Shown here: in pieces, positions 45,803-58,157 of the stretch | Position numbering within the stretch: the stretch's first letter is position 1 | Layout of the letters: every line of letters begins with the position of its first letter | NCBI GenBank assembly: GCA_009363875.1 | Contig: CM018696.1 | Span: forward strand, 20,969,475-21,033,474 | Length of the DNA: 64,000 nt | Source: Mikania micrantha | Lineage: Eukaryota; Streptophyta; Magnoliopsida; Asterales; Asteraceae | Reading direction: 5' to 3' | Translations under genes and position numbers: made by a program | The notes under the pieces: model-generated | Database searches by the model: none | What the model was told of the DNA's origin: nothing | What the model saw: only the letters and a program-made list of their open reading frames with translations

Positions 45803-47629
45803 TGTTACATCCAGTACCTGATCGTCTGACCAGTCCGTATGGTATGTGTACTCTCACTTTTACTGTGTGTAAATACATTATATGAACAGTGTTTGTGTTA
45901 ACAGAATTCAAAATACAAGAAACAGTTGTACGTGTTTATATGAAAACTTAAATACTGCAAGTACAACACTCATGATAAACAATAGTTGTTTGTATCCAGG
46001 TGAAAACCCAAGTATAGTTAAGACAACGAATCAAGAAAAGCAACAGTGTAGAAGTAAACAACAAAAACATGTCGGTTGCGATCTGATGTCCATAGATGAC
46101 AGGAATCAGATGGCCGATAAATCAGTACGAAAACAATGTGAAAACAGGACGTTTAGTTGATTCCATCAGTGAGGAAATACAATTCAAAACATAATTTCAG
46201 TGTCGTTTCAGAATAACAAACTGACAGTGTGTTTGCGTGGGAGACGGTTCACACAAACATATCTGTGAGTTTAACGTTCTGAAATGATGACTGACAAGTA
46301 GAAAACAAAAGTCAGAAAGCCAAACCCTCGTCGTGTTCGTTCGAGGGACGATTTGAACGAATACGCGTGAAGGTGACACGTTCTGACGAAACGAAAACAA
46401 AAGGTGATACGAACGAAAATAATTTAAGAAAAGATAATAGTTTACGTTTTACAATTTTGAAACTCATCAAAAAGTAACTAAAGAAACTCTTTTATTTAAA
46501 ATACGTAAAATTACGCGTTACGACACATGGTGATATTATTCGACAGTGATATTGTAATTAATCCATCGCTTCTTTTTTTTACTAGTAGACTGAGGAATTT
46601 ATTTTCTCTCATGCCATATTGCTAGTAACAGTTCGATGAGGGCTATGGTAATACAAAGTGGTAGAGGTAAATCGGGTGCATTGTAATCTGATTACGTGAG
46701 GATTGCAATGGATTCCTTTTAGGCTTTATGCACTTCAAGTTTAGAACATATAACAATTGGTTAACTAACACTCTTATTTTTTTAAAAGTGATTAACAGTT
46801 AACCCCACAAGTAATAGAATAATAACAAGGATGAGATTAAATTAATCTAATTTCCTTAACACATCGAGGGTTTATCGATACTTCGGTTTGATAACTAAAC
46901 CCCTCATATTATATTATTCTACATATGATCCAATGGGTGATGAATACAAACGGACGGGTGGAATGAAAATGGGGATCCATAGTTGCATTGCAAGTAGTAT
47001 TAAGTTCTATTAGATATGTGGTGGGATGTTTGCTGGGGCTTGGTTCCCCTACATATGCCCTATATATAAGCATAGCTAATAGTATGAGATATAACTTGTA
47101 TATATAACTATGGAAAGGCCATTGTGTGAACGGATGAATCAAGCAACTTACAAACAACAAGTATGACATTGTGATTGTGTATGTGAACATTTCAAGGCTT
47201 TCAAATATCAAACTTATGAACTCACCAACCTGGTGTTGACTTTGTTTAAATGGATGTTTACTCAGGTGATGAACAGGTTTAGTCACCAGACATACAGGGA
47301 CATAGCTAGTTGACTTTAAGAAGGCCTGGCTACTTTTTGGGTGTTGCATACTTTTGAATGACATAACAGTGAATCATCTTTTGTATATCTTGTACAGATA
47401 CAAGATATAAACTCATTGATCCTTTTGACTAGATTTACTTACTTAAATTATGAGGAAACAATGTAATTTAACTTTGTAATTCTATTTCATTGTCATGTTA
47501 GCATTTCTTAGTTATTTATCATGTACTATGTAAACAATCTGATCATTTTGATTATCAAATGATATCGTGCCCCGGGAACCTTTGGCCCGGCGGGAAAGTC
47601 GATCCAGCCCGCCAGCTCGGGGTGTGACA
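45803..47629 (+). repeat. 5' LTR of element D with a 2.4-kb internal deletion
   Basis: Starts TGTTACATCCAGTACC and ends CTCGGGGTGTGACA. Its first 715 bases match 52462-53178 and its remainder matches 58360-59422; the middle LTR holds about 2.4 kb more between these parts, not counting the nested solo LTR. The joint at about 46517 has TTACG/AAACG on the two sides, a 3-base microhomology. The promoter-like TATATAA at 53244 is inside the missing part. Possible left flank GAACA (45798-45802). Confidence 0.85.
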
Positions 47630-47632
47630 GAT

Positions 47633-47645
47633 TGGTATCAGAGCC
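47633..47645 (+). other. Primer binding site of element D
   Basis: TGGTATCAGAGCC, three bases after the 5' LTR; exact match to the initiator tRNA-Met type. Confidence 0.9.
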
Positions 47646-47804
47646 ATGGTTATAGAGAAATATAGGTACTGTTACTTAAACAGTTTGGCCTAGACTATAA
47701 CCTAGGGACCCTCATGTAGAGATCATATGACATAGGTTTCTATTTGCATGTGTCTTCTGCATCTGATCATTGCACTAACCGATTTTCTTTCGGTTATGAT
47801 TAGG

Positions 47805-48587
47805 ATGCCACCAAGAAGACAACCAGCCTTACTACCACCACCACCACATCATTCAGCAACACACTCATCGACACCGACACCACCTGACGCTCCTACACCT
47901 CTACCTCCTCCTCCGCCACCGCCTGTTCATCAGTTGGATCCTGCTACTATAGCACTGGCCACGCTGCTGACCAGTCAACTGAGGGATATAATCCTGAAAA
48001 TGATGAACCGGATTAACAATAACAACAGTAACGTCGCCAACTCATCTGAAGAAGGCAGCGGTAATACTTGACATCAGCAGGACTACTCCTACAAGAATTT
48101 TGTAGGATGCAAGCCACCAAGTTTCAGTGGCAGCGAAGGAGCCTTTGGATTGATCCAATGGATCGAAAAGATGGAGACAACTTTGGAGATCAGTAACTGT
48201 CCTGAGCAGTACAAGGTGAATTACGCTGCTGGTTCATTCAACAAGAGAGCGTTAACTTGGAATGCTCAAGTTCAAACTAGGGGCATAGATGAGGCTCTGT
48301 CTATGCCTTGGGATGATTTCGAGGCCATGCTGCGTGCAGATTTTTGCCCAGGGAATGAACTCAAGAAGGTTGAGACTGAGTTACTCAATCTTGTTATGAT
48401 TGGTGTTGGGCATCTGGCCTACACCACAAGATTTCACGAACTATCATCGTTGGCACCGGATATAGTGCCAACACTGGAGAAAAGAATTGAGCGGTATATC
48501 GGTGGATTACCGGCTTGTGTGCAAGGTCTTGTTCTTACCGCTCATCCAACGACCCTAGAAATGGCTGTTACTCGTCATCAACAATGA
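47805..48587 (+). pseudogene. gag of element D
   Basis: ATG at 47805 gives MPPRRQPALLPPPPHHSATH, a Pro-rich N-terminus, then DPATIALATLLTSQLRDI. A TGA at 48069-48071 stands where element E has CGA (Arg). The same frame continues with the gag core FGLIQWIEKMETTLEISNCP (the ORF re-opens by 48150), FNKRALTWNAQVQTRG, MPWDDFEAMLRADFCPGNEL and IERYIGGLPACVQGLVL. It ends at TGA 48585-48587, overlapping an ATG by two bases. The start at 47805 is preferred over the in-frame ATG at 47748 since element E shares MPPRRQPALL. Confidence 0.85.
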
Positions 48588-49175
48588 CAGATGTGATGGT
48601 TGCCTCTAGGGCATTCAAGAAAAAACTGAAGCCAAGGCGGGAACTTCAAGGAAGCACTCAAGAAATAAACTGAAGCCAAGGCGGGAACTTCAAGGAAGCC
48701 GGATAAAAGGCCGGCCAAGAAACAGAATGTGGTCAAGAATTTTGCTGCGACCACCCAGACACCGATGATCAACCAACCACAACCCCTACAAATCAAGAAG
48801 CCCTACACTGGCACCGCACCATTGTGCAACACCTGTCAGTATCATCATCAACCAACCACACAATGCAGACAATGCACAAACTGCGGGAAGTTTGGCCACT
48901 GGGCAAACCAAAGCCGGAGCACGGGGGCTTCGAACAGAAACAACAATGCAGCTTCTACTGCTGCTGCTGATAACAGGTCTTGCTACACTTGTGGCGAACC
49001 TGGACACTTCTCGAGGGCTTGTCCCAAGAGAATTCAACCAAGGGCTCAGGTAGCAAGAGGACGAGGCTTTCAGATTGGAGCAGCTGCTGCTCGACAAGAC
49101 CCGAATGTGGTCACGGGAACATTTCTCTTATTTGACTTTTATGCATCCATATTATTTGACACTGGTGTGGATTAG
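48584..49175 (+). pseudogene. Zinc knuckles and protease start of element D
   Basis: Begins at the ATG that overlaps the gag stop (ATGA). A local duplication of about 43 bases at 48610-48705 shifts the frame relative to element E. The following frame has two CCHC-type knuckles: CTNCGKFGHWANQS, whose last Cys became Ser, and CYTCGEPGHFSRAC. The protease begins with SILFDTGVD and hits a TAG at 49173-49175, where element E reads DQSF. Confidence 0.85.
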
Positions 49176-50489
49176 AGTTTTATCTCATCTGACTTTGCAT
49201 GCCATCTTAATTATGTTGAGGAATCTTTAGACTCCCCTTATACTATTGAGATAACAAACGGCAAACAGATAACAGTAGACACAGTACTTAGGAATTGCCC
49301 ACTAACACTCGGCGATCACACATTTTCCATCGATTTGATACCGATGGAGCTGGGCAGTTTCGACATCATCATCGGAATGGATTGGCTATCTCTTAACAGA
49401 GTAGAGTTCATCTGTTCCGAAAAGCTATTACACATTCCAGTGGAGAACGATCAGATTTTAGAGATTCATGGAGATCAAGCGAAACGCAGTGTCAAGATAA
49501 TATCGTGCATGAAGGCTCGCAAGTACCTCAGAAAACAATGTATCACACTCCTAGATCACGTGGTAGAGAAAGACAAGAAAGCAATCAAGATTCAAGACGT
49601 ACCAGTGGTGAAAGACTATGCGGACGTGTTTCCGAATGACTTACCGGGACTGCCACCCGAGAGATCAGTGCAGTTTCGAATTGATTTGATTCCGGGAGCG
49701 ACTCCTGTAGCTAAGTCTCCTTATAGACTTGCACCATCAGAAATGCAGGAGTTGTCCAATCAATTACAGGAGCTACTCAAAAAAGGATTCATCCGACCGA
49801 GCTTTTCCCCGTGGGGAGCTCCGGTTCTTTTTGTTACGAAGAAGGATGGATCTTTCAGGATGTGCATTGATTACAGAGAGCTCAACAAACTCACCATCAA
49901 GAATCGGTACCCGTTACCGAGGATTGATTATTTGTTTGATCAACTACAGGGAGCTCAGTACTTTTCAAAGATAGACCTGCGTTCTGGTTATCATCAGCTC
50001 CGGATCCAAGAGCAAGACATACCAATGACGACCTTTCGTACCCGATACGGTCGCTACGAATTCATGGTGATGCCATTCGGACTGACGAACGTACCGGCAG
50101 TGTTCATGGATTTAATGAACCGGGTGTGCAAGCCGTACCTAGATCAGTTCGTTATCGTCTTTATTGATGATATACTGGTTTGTTCAAGAAACGAGAAAGA
50201 ACATGAACAACATCTCAGAACAGTCTTGGAACTCCTGAAAGAGGAACGACTCTATGCCAAATTCTCCAAGTGTGAATTCTGGCTAAGAGAAGTTCAGTTT
50301 TTGGGTCACGTGATTAACAGTAATGGTGTTCATGTGGATCCTGCCAAGATTGAAGCAATCAAGAACAGGGATGTGCCCACAACACCGACAGAGATCAGAT
50401 CATTCTTGGGATTGGCGGGTTATTACAGGAGATTCATCTTGAATTTCTCTAAGATAGCCTTGCCTCTCACCAAACTCACAGAAGAGTGA
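49176..50489 (+). pseudogene. Protease end and reverse transcriptase of element D
   Basis: Same frame as the protease start after the TAG. From 49335: IIIGMDWLSLNRVEF (protease end), DLPGLPPERSVQFRIDLIPG (RT lead-in), LFVTKKDGSFRMCIDYRELN, SKIDLRSGYHQ (catalytic Asp near residue 213) and FVIVFIDDILVCSR (FIDD box near 276-279). The RT active-site residues are intact. The frame ends in KLTEE at TGA 50487-50489 through a small deletion compared with the KLTQKS of element E. Confidence 0.88.
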
Positions 50490-51504
50490 ACCTTTTATGT
50501 GGACACAGAAACAAGAAGAGGCATTCCAGACATTGAAACAAAGATTGTGCAATGCTCCTATCTTAACACTCCCAGAAGGCAATGATGACTTTGTAGTATA
50601 CTGTGATGCTTCCCATCAGGGACTCGGATGTGTTTTAATGCAACGAGATAAAGTCATTGCTTATGCCTCACGACAGTTGAAGATACACGAGAAGAATTAC
50701 ACGACACACGATTTAGAACTGGGAGCTATTGTTTTTGCTTTAAAGATTTGGAGACATTACATGTATGGTACTAAATGCACTATCTTCACAGATCGCAAGA
50801 GTTTACAGCACATATTTGATCAGAAGGAGCTTAACATGAGACAGAGACGTTGGGTTGAGCTCCTGAACGATTACGATTGTGTGATCAAATACCATCCAGG
50901 CAAAGCGAATGTTGTTGCAGACGCTTTAAGTCGGAAGGAAAGAGTCAAACCCTTGCGCGTTCGAGCAATGGGAATGACCGTGCAAACAAGTTTGAAAGAT
51001 CAAATTATACAAGCACAACAAGAAGCAGTGGCAAGAGACAATTTGAAACACGAGCTCGATTGTGGAGCCGAGAAACATTTTGAGACAAGACAAGATGGAG
51101 TTATCTATTATCTGGATCGTGTTTGGATCCCGGCTGTAGATGAACTTCGAAAACTTATACTTGACGAGGCACACAAGACACGATACTCTGTTCATCCTGG
51201 TGCCGATAAGATGTACCAAGATCTTAGGTCGTTTTATTGGTGGCCGGGAATGAAGAAAGATGTTGCCACTTATGTTGGCAAATGCATCACATGTGCCAAA
51301 GTCAAAGCTGAACACCAGAAACATTCGGGTTTGCTGGAACAACCGGAGATACCACAATGGAAGTGGGAACAAATAGCTCTGGATTTTAATACCAAGCTAC
51401 CCCGCACTTCTAGCGGACACAATTCGATTTGGGTCATCATTGATCGATGGACAAGTCCGCACACTTGTTGCCGATCAGAGAAACTTACAAGATGGAGAAA
51501 CTAG
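50490..51504 (+). pseudogene. RNase H and integrase N-terminus of element D
   Basis: After a frame shift, the ORF from 50497 carries RNase H motifs YCDASHQGLGCVLMQRDKVI, TTHDLELGAIVFALKIW, IFTDRKSLQHIF and KYHPGKANVVADALSRK, followed by the integrase zinc domain (HKTRYSVHPGADKM, CITCAKVKAEHQK) and ALDFNTKLPRTSSGHNS with the first catalytic Asp. A shift near 51452 throws the reading into a false C-terminus (after VIIDRWT). Confidence 0.88.
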
Positions 51505-51872
51505 CAAGGCTTTATGTTGATGAAATAGTAGTGAGACACGGTGTGCCATTATCTATTATTTCAGACCGGGATAGTCGATTTACATCGCGGTTCTGGCAAT
51601 CATTGCAACAATCTCTAGGGACAAGTGTCAACTTGAGCATTGCTTATCATCCACAAATGGATGGACAAAGTGAGCGAACCATTCAAACCCTAGTGGATAT
51701 GTTGAGGACATGCATCCTAGACTTCGGTGGAAGTTGGGATAAACATTTACCACTCATTCAGTTCTCCTACAACAACAGCTACCATAGCAGCATTGGATGT
51801 GCTCCGTTTGAAGCACTATATGGTAGAAAATGTCGGTCTCCAGTTTGTTGGACACAGAATCACTGGGCCTGA
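51447..51872 (+). pseudogene. Integrase core of element D
   Basis: Continues the integrase in another frame: SAHLLPIRETYKMEKLARLY, RHGVPLSIISDRDSRFTSRF (second Asp), YHPQMDGQSERTIQTL (Glu), FSYNNSYHSSIGCAPFEALY and GRKCRSPVCW. A small deletion after CW shifts the frame and a stop follows at 51870-51872. Confidence 0.88.
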
Positions 51873-51894
51873 ACTTACTTAGGAGACTACTGAT

Positions 51895-52407
51895 ATGATA
51901 GCCCAAATACAACAGAGATTACAAGAAACACGTAGCCGCCAAAAGAGTTACGCAGACAAACGGCGAAAGCCTTTGGAATTTGAAGTGGGTGACCGAGTTA
52001 TGTTGAAAGTGTCCCCATGGAAAGGCGTAGTTCGTTTTGGGGCTAAAGGAAAATTAGCACCAAGGTATGTCGGACCGTTTGAGATAACTCAACGCATAGG
52101 TCCTGTGGCATACACACTCCAACTCCCTGATGAACTCAGTGGAGTACACGATGTATTTCATGTATCAAACCTCAAGAGATGTCTCGTTGACGACTCACTA
52201 ATCATACCGTTGGAAGAAATACAAGTTGATGAGCAATTACATTTCATAGAAGAACCTGTAGAGATTATGGAGCATGAAGTTAAAAGACTGAAACGAAGTC
52301 GTATCCCTATTGTAAAGGTTCGATGGAACTCCAAGCGTGGACCAGAATTTACCTGGGAGCGCGAGGACAACATGAAGACAAAGTATCCCCACCTGTTCGA
52401 GAATTAG
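51895..52407 (+). pseudogene. Integrase C-terminus and chromodomain-like tail of element D
   Basis: Open frame of 170 codons: RQKSYADKRRKPLEFEVGDR, YVGPFEITQRIGPVAYTLQL (GPF/Y-type motif), VHDVFHVSNLKRCL, HFIEEPVEIMEHEVKRLK, RIPIVKVRWNSKRGPEFTWE and a KYPHLFEN end at TAG 52405-52407. This segment itself looks intact. The tail is the chromodomain-type end of Tekay-like elements. Confidence 0.88.
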
Positions 52408-52427
52408 AGCCCGACATTGATGCTTAA

Positions 52428-52461
52428 ATTTCGGGACGAAATTTCTTTAACAAAGGGATAC
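52428..52461 (+). other. Polypurine tract of element D
   Basis: GGGACGAAATTTC followed by TTTAACAAAGGGATAC and the LTR start at 52462. A single copy, with A in place of one G in the usual AAGGGGAT. Confidence 0.75.
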
Positions 52462-53243
52462 TGTGACATCCAGAACCTGATCGTCCGGTCAGTCCGTACG
52501 ATATGTGTACCCTCACTTTTACTGTGTGTAAATACATTATATGAACAGTGTTTGTGTTAACAGAATTCAAAATACAAGAAACAGTTGTACGTATTTATGT
52601 GAAAACTTAAATACTGCAAGTACAACACTCATGATAAACAATAGTTGTTTGTATCTAGGTGAAAACCTAAGTACAGTTAAGACAACGAATCAAGAAAAGC
52701 AACAGTGTACAAGTAAACCACAAAAACATGTCGGTTGCGATCTGATATCCATAGCTGACAGGAATCAGATGGCCGATAAATCAGTACGAAAACAATGTGA
52801 AAACAGGACGTTTAGTTGAGTCCGTCAGTGAGGAAATACAATTCAAAACATAATTTCAGTGTCGTTTAAGAATAACGAACTGACGGTGTGTTTGCGTGGG
52901 TGACGATTCACACAAACATATATGTGAGTTTAACGTTTTGAAATGATGACTGACAAGTAGGAAAACAACAGTCAGAAAGCCAAACCCTCGTCGTGTTCGT
53001 TCGAGTGACGATTCGAACGAATATGCGCAATGGTGACGCGTTCTGACGAAACGAAAACGAAAGGTGATACAAACGAAAATAATTTAAGAAAATATAATAT
53101 TTTAAGTTTTACAATTTTGAAACTCATCAAAAAGCAACTAAAGAAACTCTTTTATTTAAAATACGTAAAATTACGCGTTACGTTCCTGAAACGCAACGGA
53201 GACGCGAGACGAACAACCGAAACAAACCCGAACACCCTCGGGG

Positions 53244-53250
53244 TATATAA
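53244..53250 (+). promoter_or_regulatory. TATA box candidate of the D/E LTR
   Basis: TATATAA in a GGGG-TATATAA-ACCC context, followed about 30 bases later by a CT-rich stretch (53270-53300). This is a plant-type core promoter layout. A second TATATATA motif exists near 58850, so the actual start site is not settled. Confidence 0.5.
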
Positions 53251-53689
53251 ACCCTAAATGAGGGCATTCTTCTCATTTCTTTTATCATTTTCTCTCTCTA
53301 AAGCTCCCATACCCGAACCTCCTCCTTCTCTCAAGAATTCCAACTTCAAACCCTTATATCTTTGTCGATTCTTGGTGAAATCGGGCATTATTGGTGTCCA
53401 CACGTAGCTATCAACGTTCTCTACGTAGAAGTACAACAGATTGGAGCTGTTATCCACTAAAACTCGACGTATGAAGTCATGAAACCCACTAAAAATAGGG
53501 TTTTGTACCCTTTTGTTCGAACTACACACTCAATCGGTCTAGAACCTTTACACCTTAACCATACACCTTGTCAACATTCTAGTACTAAACACAGCCATGG
53601 AACAATCTACAAGCTCTCAGGCTCGATAGTGATGATGTTGAAGCTCAACCGAAGTGACAGGTTCATCGGATCATCAGGTGACCGAACCT

Positions 53690-54070
53690 GAGACCCTAAC
53701 CGAACCCCCACTCTTACGAACCTGTGAGCAACAAGGTTGACGAACCCATCAAGGATGAACCCTTGGCTTAACCTATCACCACCACCGAAACTGAGGGTAC
53801 CATCACCACCAACCGAACCTTGCATCACCAGCCGAACCTCCATGATCACGAACTTGGGAGGAACGAACCTCAATAGCCTAACCATGGGAGCTGCGAACCC
53901 CCTTCCTCTGGCCGAACCCAAGACTTAGCCGAACCTTCCTTGCCATGAACCATGGGTGAACACCGAACCTACCTGGGTGAACCTGTGGTTTCCACTTGAA
54001 CGAACCCTTTGACTGAATATTGTAGCCGAACCTGGAAACATCATAAACAGAAGGTTCGCTGAAACCATGC
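53690..54070. repeat. CGAACC-rich stretch in the middle LTR
   Basis: CCGAACC or CGAACCT occurs more than a dozen times in about 380 bases (e.g. 53698, 53812, 53830, 53921, 53961), with nearby TTCGGCC/CGGCC words to 54370. The same kind of GC-rich word cluster lies in solo LTR 2 in reverse complement. Confidence 0.7.
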
Positions 54071-55421
54071 AATCCTTCCATTCGGCAGCCACTTTTCAAT
54101 GGACCGAGTGAAGTCGGCTGGCCCACACTCGCCTCAGGCCCAATAGCGCCATGCAGAATCCATGTGACTACTTTGGCCCAACTGTTTGGCCACACCCATA
54201 CACTCGGCCCAAAGACTGATTGAGTCGGCCAACGTGATTGGTCATAAGCTTGTTTCATCCCAATAACTATCAATTGACCATCTTTTAATGGGCTTATTCA
54301 TATAACACCTACGGCCCATACCCAAATTCATTTGGCCAATAAAAAAACATTTGGCCCATGGCCACTAGTTCGGCCCACATGGAACAAATTGAGACAAACA
54401 CTTGAAAACAATTTAATGAATAACATGCATGGGATTTCTTAAATACTACAAAGGTGGCAATGGGTAGTCAAACCTTTATACTTAACAATTAGAAATCAAC
54501 TCATGGTATTTAATGAAGTTAAAGAGTTTACATAATTATCGAAGTAACTTGCAAGGTTTGACACGAAAACTTAAGTGATAGTATAATTTATAACAATCTA
54601 ACCAGGGCCGAATGATGACCAAGACCAAGGAGTGTTAGCCAACTTTAGGGCTAACACAAACACACGCACAAACACATACTCAGGGATTCATACTTACAAG
54701 TTACATACGACATGAAATCAAAACAGGATCGTGAATACAACAGGTACAAATAAAGAGCGTGTGCATTTCTTGTTTAAGCTAAGTCAACCACTTCAACAGC
54801 AAGGTGAGTTCATATGCTCCTTTTCTAATCATTAACTGATTTTTAAACTCTCGGGGCTGAGAAACATGCTTAACTTTTATTTACTTAAAAGTTTTATGTT
54901 TAACATATTGCTTATGCTTTGATTTAGATAATATTGCTTGACTTATTATCGTTTATCATTGTATGCATGTTTGTATGACCATGATATAACAGAAACAACT
55001 AAGATGAATATGATAATATAACTTCATAAATCATCAACACAATAGAATAATATAGTTGTAAGATTCTATCTTATAACATTAAATTATTCTTACTGGAACA
55101 AACATTGTGATTATCACAGGTGAACATGATGACAAGAACAACAACAAACAGTATCAACCACCTGAGTCAACTAAGTGTTGTAAGAATGGTTCCTACAACA
55201 CTGTAGTGGCAACATGGTGACTATATGGAACAACTAGAATGATAAACATGATAATGTACCTTCATGATAACCACATCATTCACACAACAACTAATATTGT
55301 TTAATAAGACAAGATCTTAGATAACGCTATTAGCAACAATGAGAACACACAACATTGAGAACACAATACAATTGATTGCTATTGAACTGTCTGTATTATA
55401 TCATGTCAATCATGTGTCATA

Positions 55422-58157
55422 TGTCACACCCCCAAATTTCAACTAACGGAATCATACCGTTTAGGGCGTCACAAACCAGGATCTCAGTCATTAGACACAA
55501 CGAAAGACCTCTATATGAATTTCAAACATAATTTTGGTCTAAATTGTAATATCAAAGTTTCAAAGTTTGCGAAAGCGTTTTAAAACAATTAACAAAACAT
55601 AACGGTTTGTAAAATATAAATTACAATTCAAAGTCTTAAATATTCAAATTCAGAACACATGAATTAAAATGTATGCATGAGACTCCACTTCCTAGTCCAT
55701 GCTTGTCCTTACTTGCGCTTTAGTGTCCTGAGAAAACATGTAGATCAAGTCAACACAAAGGTTGGTGCATACACAGGTTTGAGTAACCACAAATGTTTGA
55801 AACAACTGTTTGAAACAAAACGTTTGCAGATAACATAATCACACATGCATAGTCATGATAGCTAGTCATTTGTTCTATTTACATAAGCGGTCGACACCGA
55901 AGCTGACTGTTAGAATGTAATTTGCCTTTCCCCTATTGTCTAGCACAAACAATAGTAATGTTTGAATTGGCTAGTCAAACACTTGCGTAGACCTACAATC
56001 TACCAAGTGAGGTTTGTCAAACCCAATAGATCTATCTTCAACTACCACGCTTTGCACTACGGCAAACTAAACGGTTCGATATGTATGGACTTGTAATGCT
56101 ATGTTCGCACTTATCGTAAATAGCTAACTCATGCAAGTGATATGCATCTAAAATGTTTGTTTGCACATGTTTTCTCCCCCAAAACAGTAAAATAAGAAAA
56201 GGGTCCGTGTACGCACCTTTGACAGCAAACAGAATGATCACGTGTTCGCGAAATCACGTAGATAAGCTTCTACGAAGAATCTGTGTTTTATAACAATAAA
56301 GTTGTGTTATTTATAATGTCAAATTGTGTTTATGGTTACATACGTGTCAACACACGTATACCAAGTTGTTTGAAACGTACATCCGAAAGCATGCACGGAT
56401 TTACGCTCGTTCGTTTAAATCGTTCAATTATAAACATGCGTAATTATACACGATTTATGATTTCATGTCAAATATAGATTTTACTATTCTAATATGTTCA
56501 GAATTAAATTTTGATTCCAACGCAAGTCGAACGGGTCGAAACGGAGTTAAAACGAGCAATTTATGATTTAAAAACCCATAATAAGTTTTAAACACAAAAA
56601 CCGGCAAAGGCCGGGTTCGAACCCGCGACCTCTACCTCTTAGCACACCCACCCTACCAGTCCAGCCTACAAGGAATTTGCAACAGAAAGCCTACATTATT
56701 TGTTTTATGCAGCAACCAACTGGTTCCCTCCTTTGTTGATCTTAACCGAAGCCATCAAGCTCAAATCGGTCCACAATTCGAACTTGATCAACCATGTAAC
56801 CATGGGGCTTTTATTCCAGATATCCGAACGAGTTCAGGGGTGGATTTAATTTGATTACCAGTCAAAAAAATTCCAATTCGTGACCCCCCATTGATTCGAA
56901 CGTATCTATCCCAAATCCCATTCCAAAAATCGTTTCAATTCAAGTATATTAATCATAAGAATCATAGGGTTTCTATTCATCAAAGTATTTAGGAGTTATC
57001 AGTACCATTCAATTGGATTTTCATGCTCATTCAGATTAAATACCCCAAAATCGTTCTTTTGTCAAAAACCCTAAAATCAAAATCATCAAATTCATGGTTG
57101 TTATATAAAATCGATATAGAGTTTTCTTTTATGAAGGAATTTCGAAACTATCTGTATACATTACTTCGATTATCCACTTCGTTTGAATAAAAATCCCCAA
57201 TTCATTTTTGTGTCAAGAAACCTAGAATCAAAATCACACAATTCGCAATTGTTTGTTGAAATTAGCATAAGGTTTTCAATAAAAAGACTCCACGAACCTT
57301 TCTGTAGGAATGGATTTAAACAGCAAGTTCAATTAATTTGAAACCCCCAAAATGTTTTCATGGAAAACCCTAGAACTAGAAATCCTTCAATTCGTTAATG
57401 TATGTTAAAACTAACATAGGGTTTTCCTTTATGATGATGTTGCGAAACTGTGTATATAATTTGATTTGATTTTGAAACTCGTTTTGATCGAAACCCCCAA
57501 AACATCAATAATGATGAACCCTAGAATTAGAATTCATAGCATTCGATGTTATCAGCCAAAATTGACTTAGGATTAACCTTAGTCGGCTACTTTAGGTTGT
57601 ATAGGATTAGCTTCTTACCTTGTTTGACTTCGATTTAGTGTAGTTCGACTATTAGGCTTGATTTCGCTAACCCCACGACCAAATTCATCTTCCTCGACTT
57701 CTGTGATCGAATTGTTGAATGTAGCAGAGCCTAATGATGCCGACTAGAAGCTCTGATTTTCCAATTTTTCGAATTATGATAGAGTTGTGCGAATTTGATA
57801 CTACTTTGTAACGGTTACGACTTTTGAATAACATTTAAGTTTAATTCGACGATTTATTGTTTCAATAACGTATGTTTGCTGTTAATAATCATCAAAGTGA
57901 TGATTATAACTGATTTAATTCTGTTATTACTAGGTTTAAATGTGAAATTCGAATTCAATTGATAGTTTAGTCGAATTTTGACTTATAACATCAAAATTGA
58001 TGATTATAACCTTTTACAATTTTTATCTTTGTAATTTAAGCAATTTGGGACTGATTTTGTATAATTCAAATCTTTTTAGTTCAATATTATTTGATTTCGT
58101 ATAGTTTCTGTTAACTTTTCGGTTAACAGAGTTAATCCGAAATGCCGGATTGTCACA
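55422..58157 (-). repeat. Solo LTR of family I nested in the middle LTR
   Basis: Plus-strand ends TGTCACACCCCCAAATTTC and GCCGGATTGTCACA, the reverse complement of the element F LTR (584-3161). Flanks TCATA (55417-55421) and CCATA (58158-58162) match at four of five bases. No internal region is present, so this is a solo LTR of about 2.7 kb. Confidence 0.88.
56594..56672 (-). promoter_or_regulatory. tRNA-like Pol III module in the solo LTR
   Basis: On the minus strand: A-box-like GGACTGGTAGGGTGG (56648-56662), B box GGGTTCGAACCC (about 56612-56624) with GC arms that can pair, then TTTTT (56596-56600). Same order and position as in the element F LTR, though the bases between the boxes have changed much more. 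Confidence 0.5.

Noticed and set aside
53254..53921. Frames of 60-104 codons in the middle LTR
   Set aside because: They overlap a promoter-like region and CGAACC repeats in an LTR; no domain recognised.
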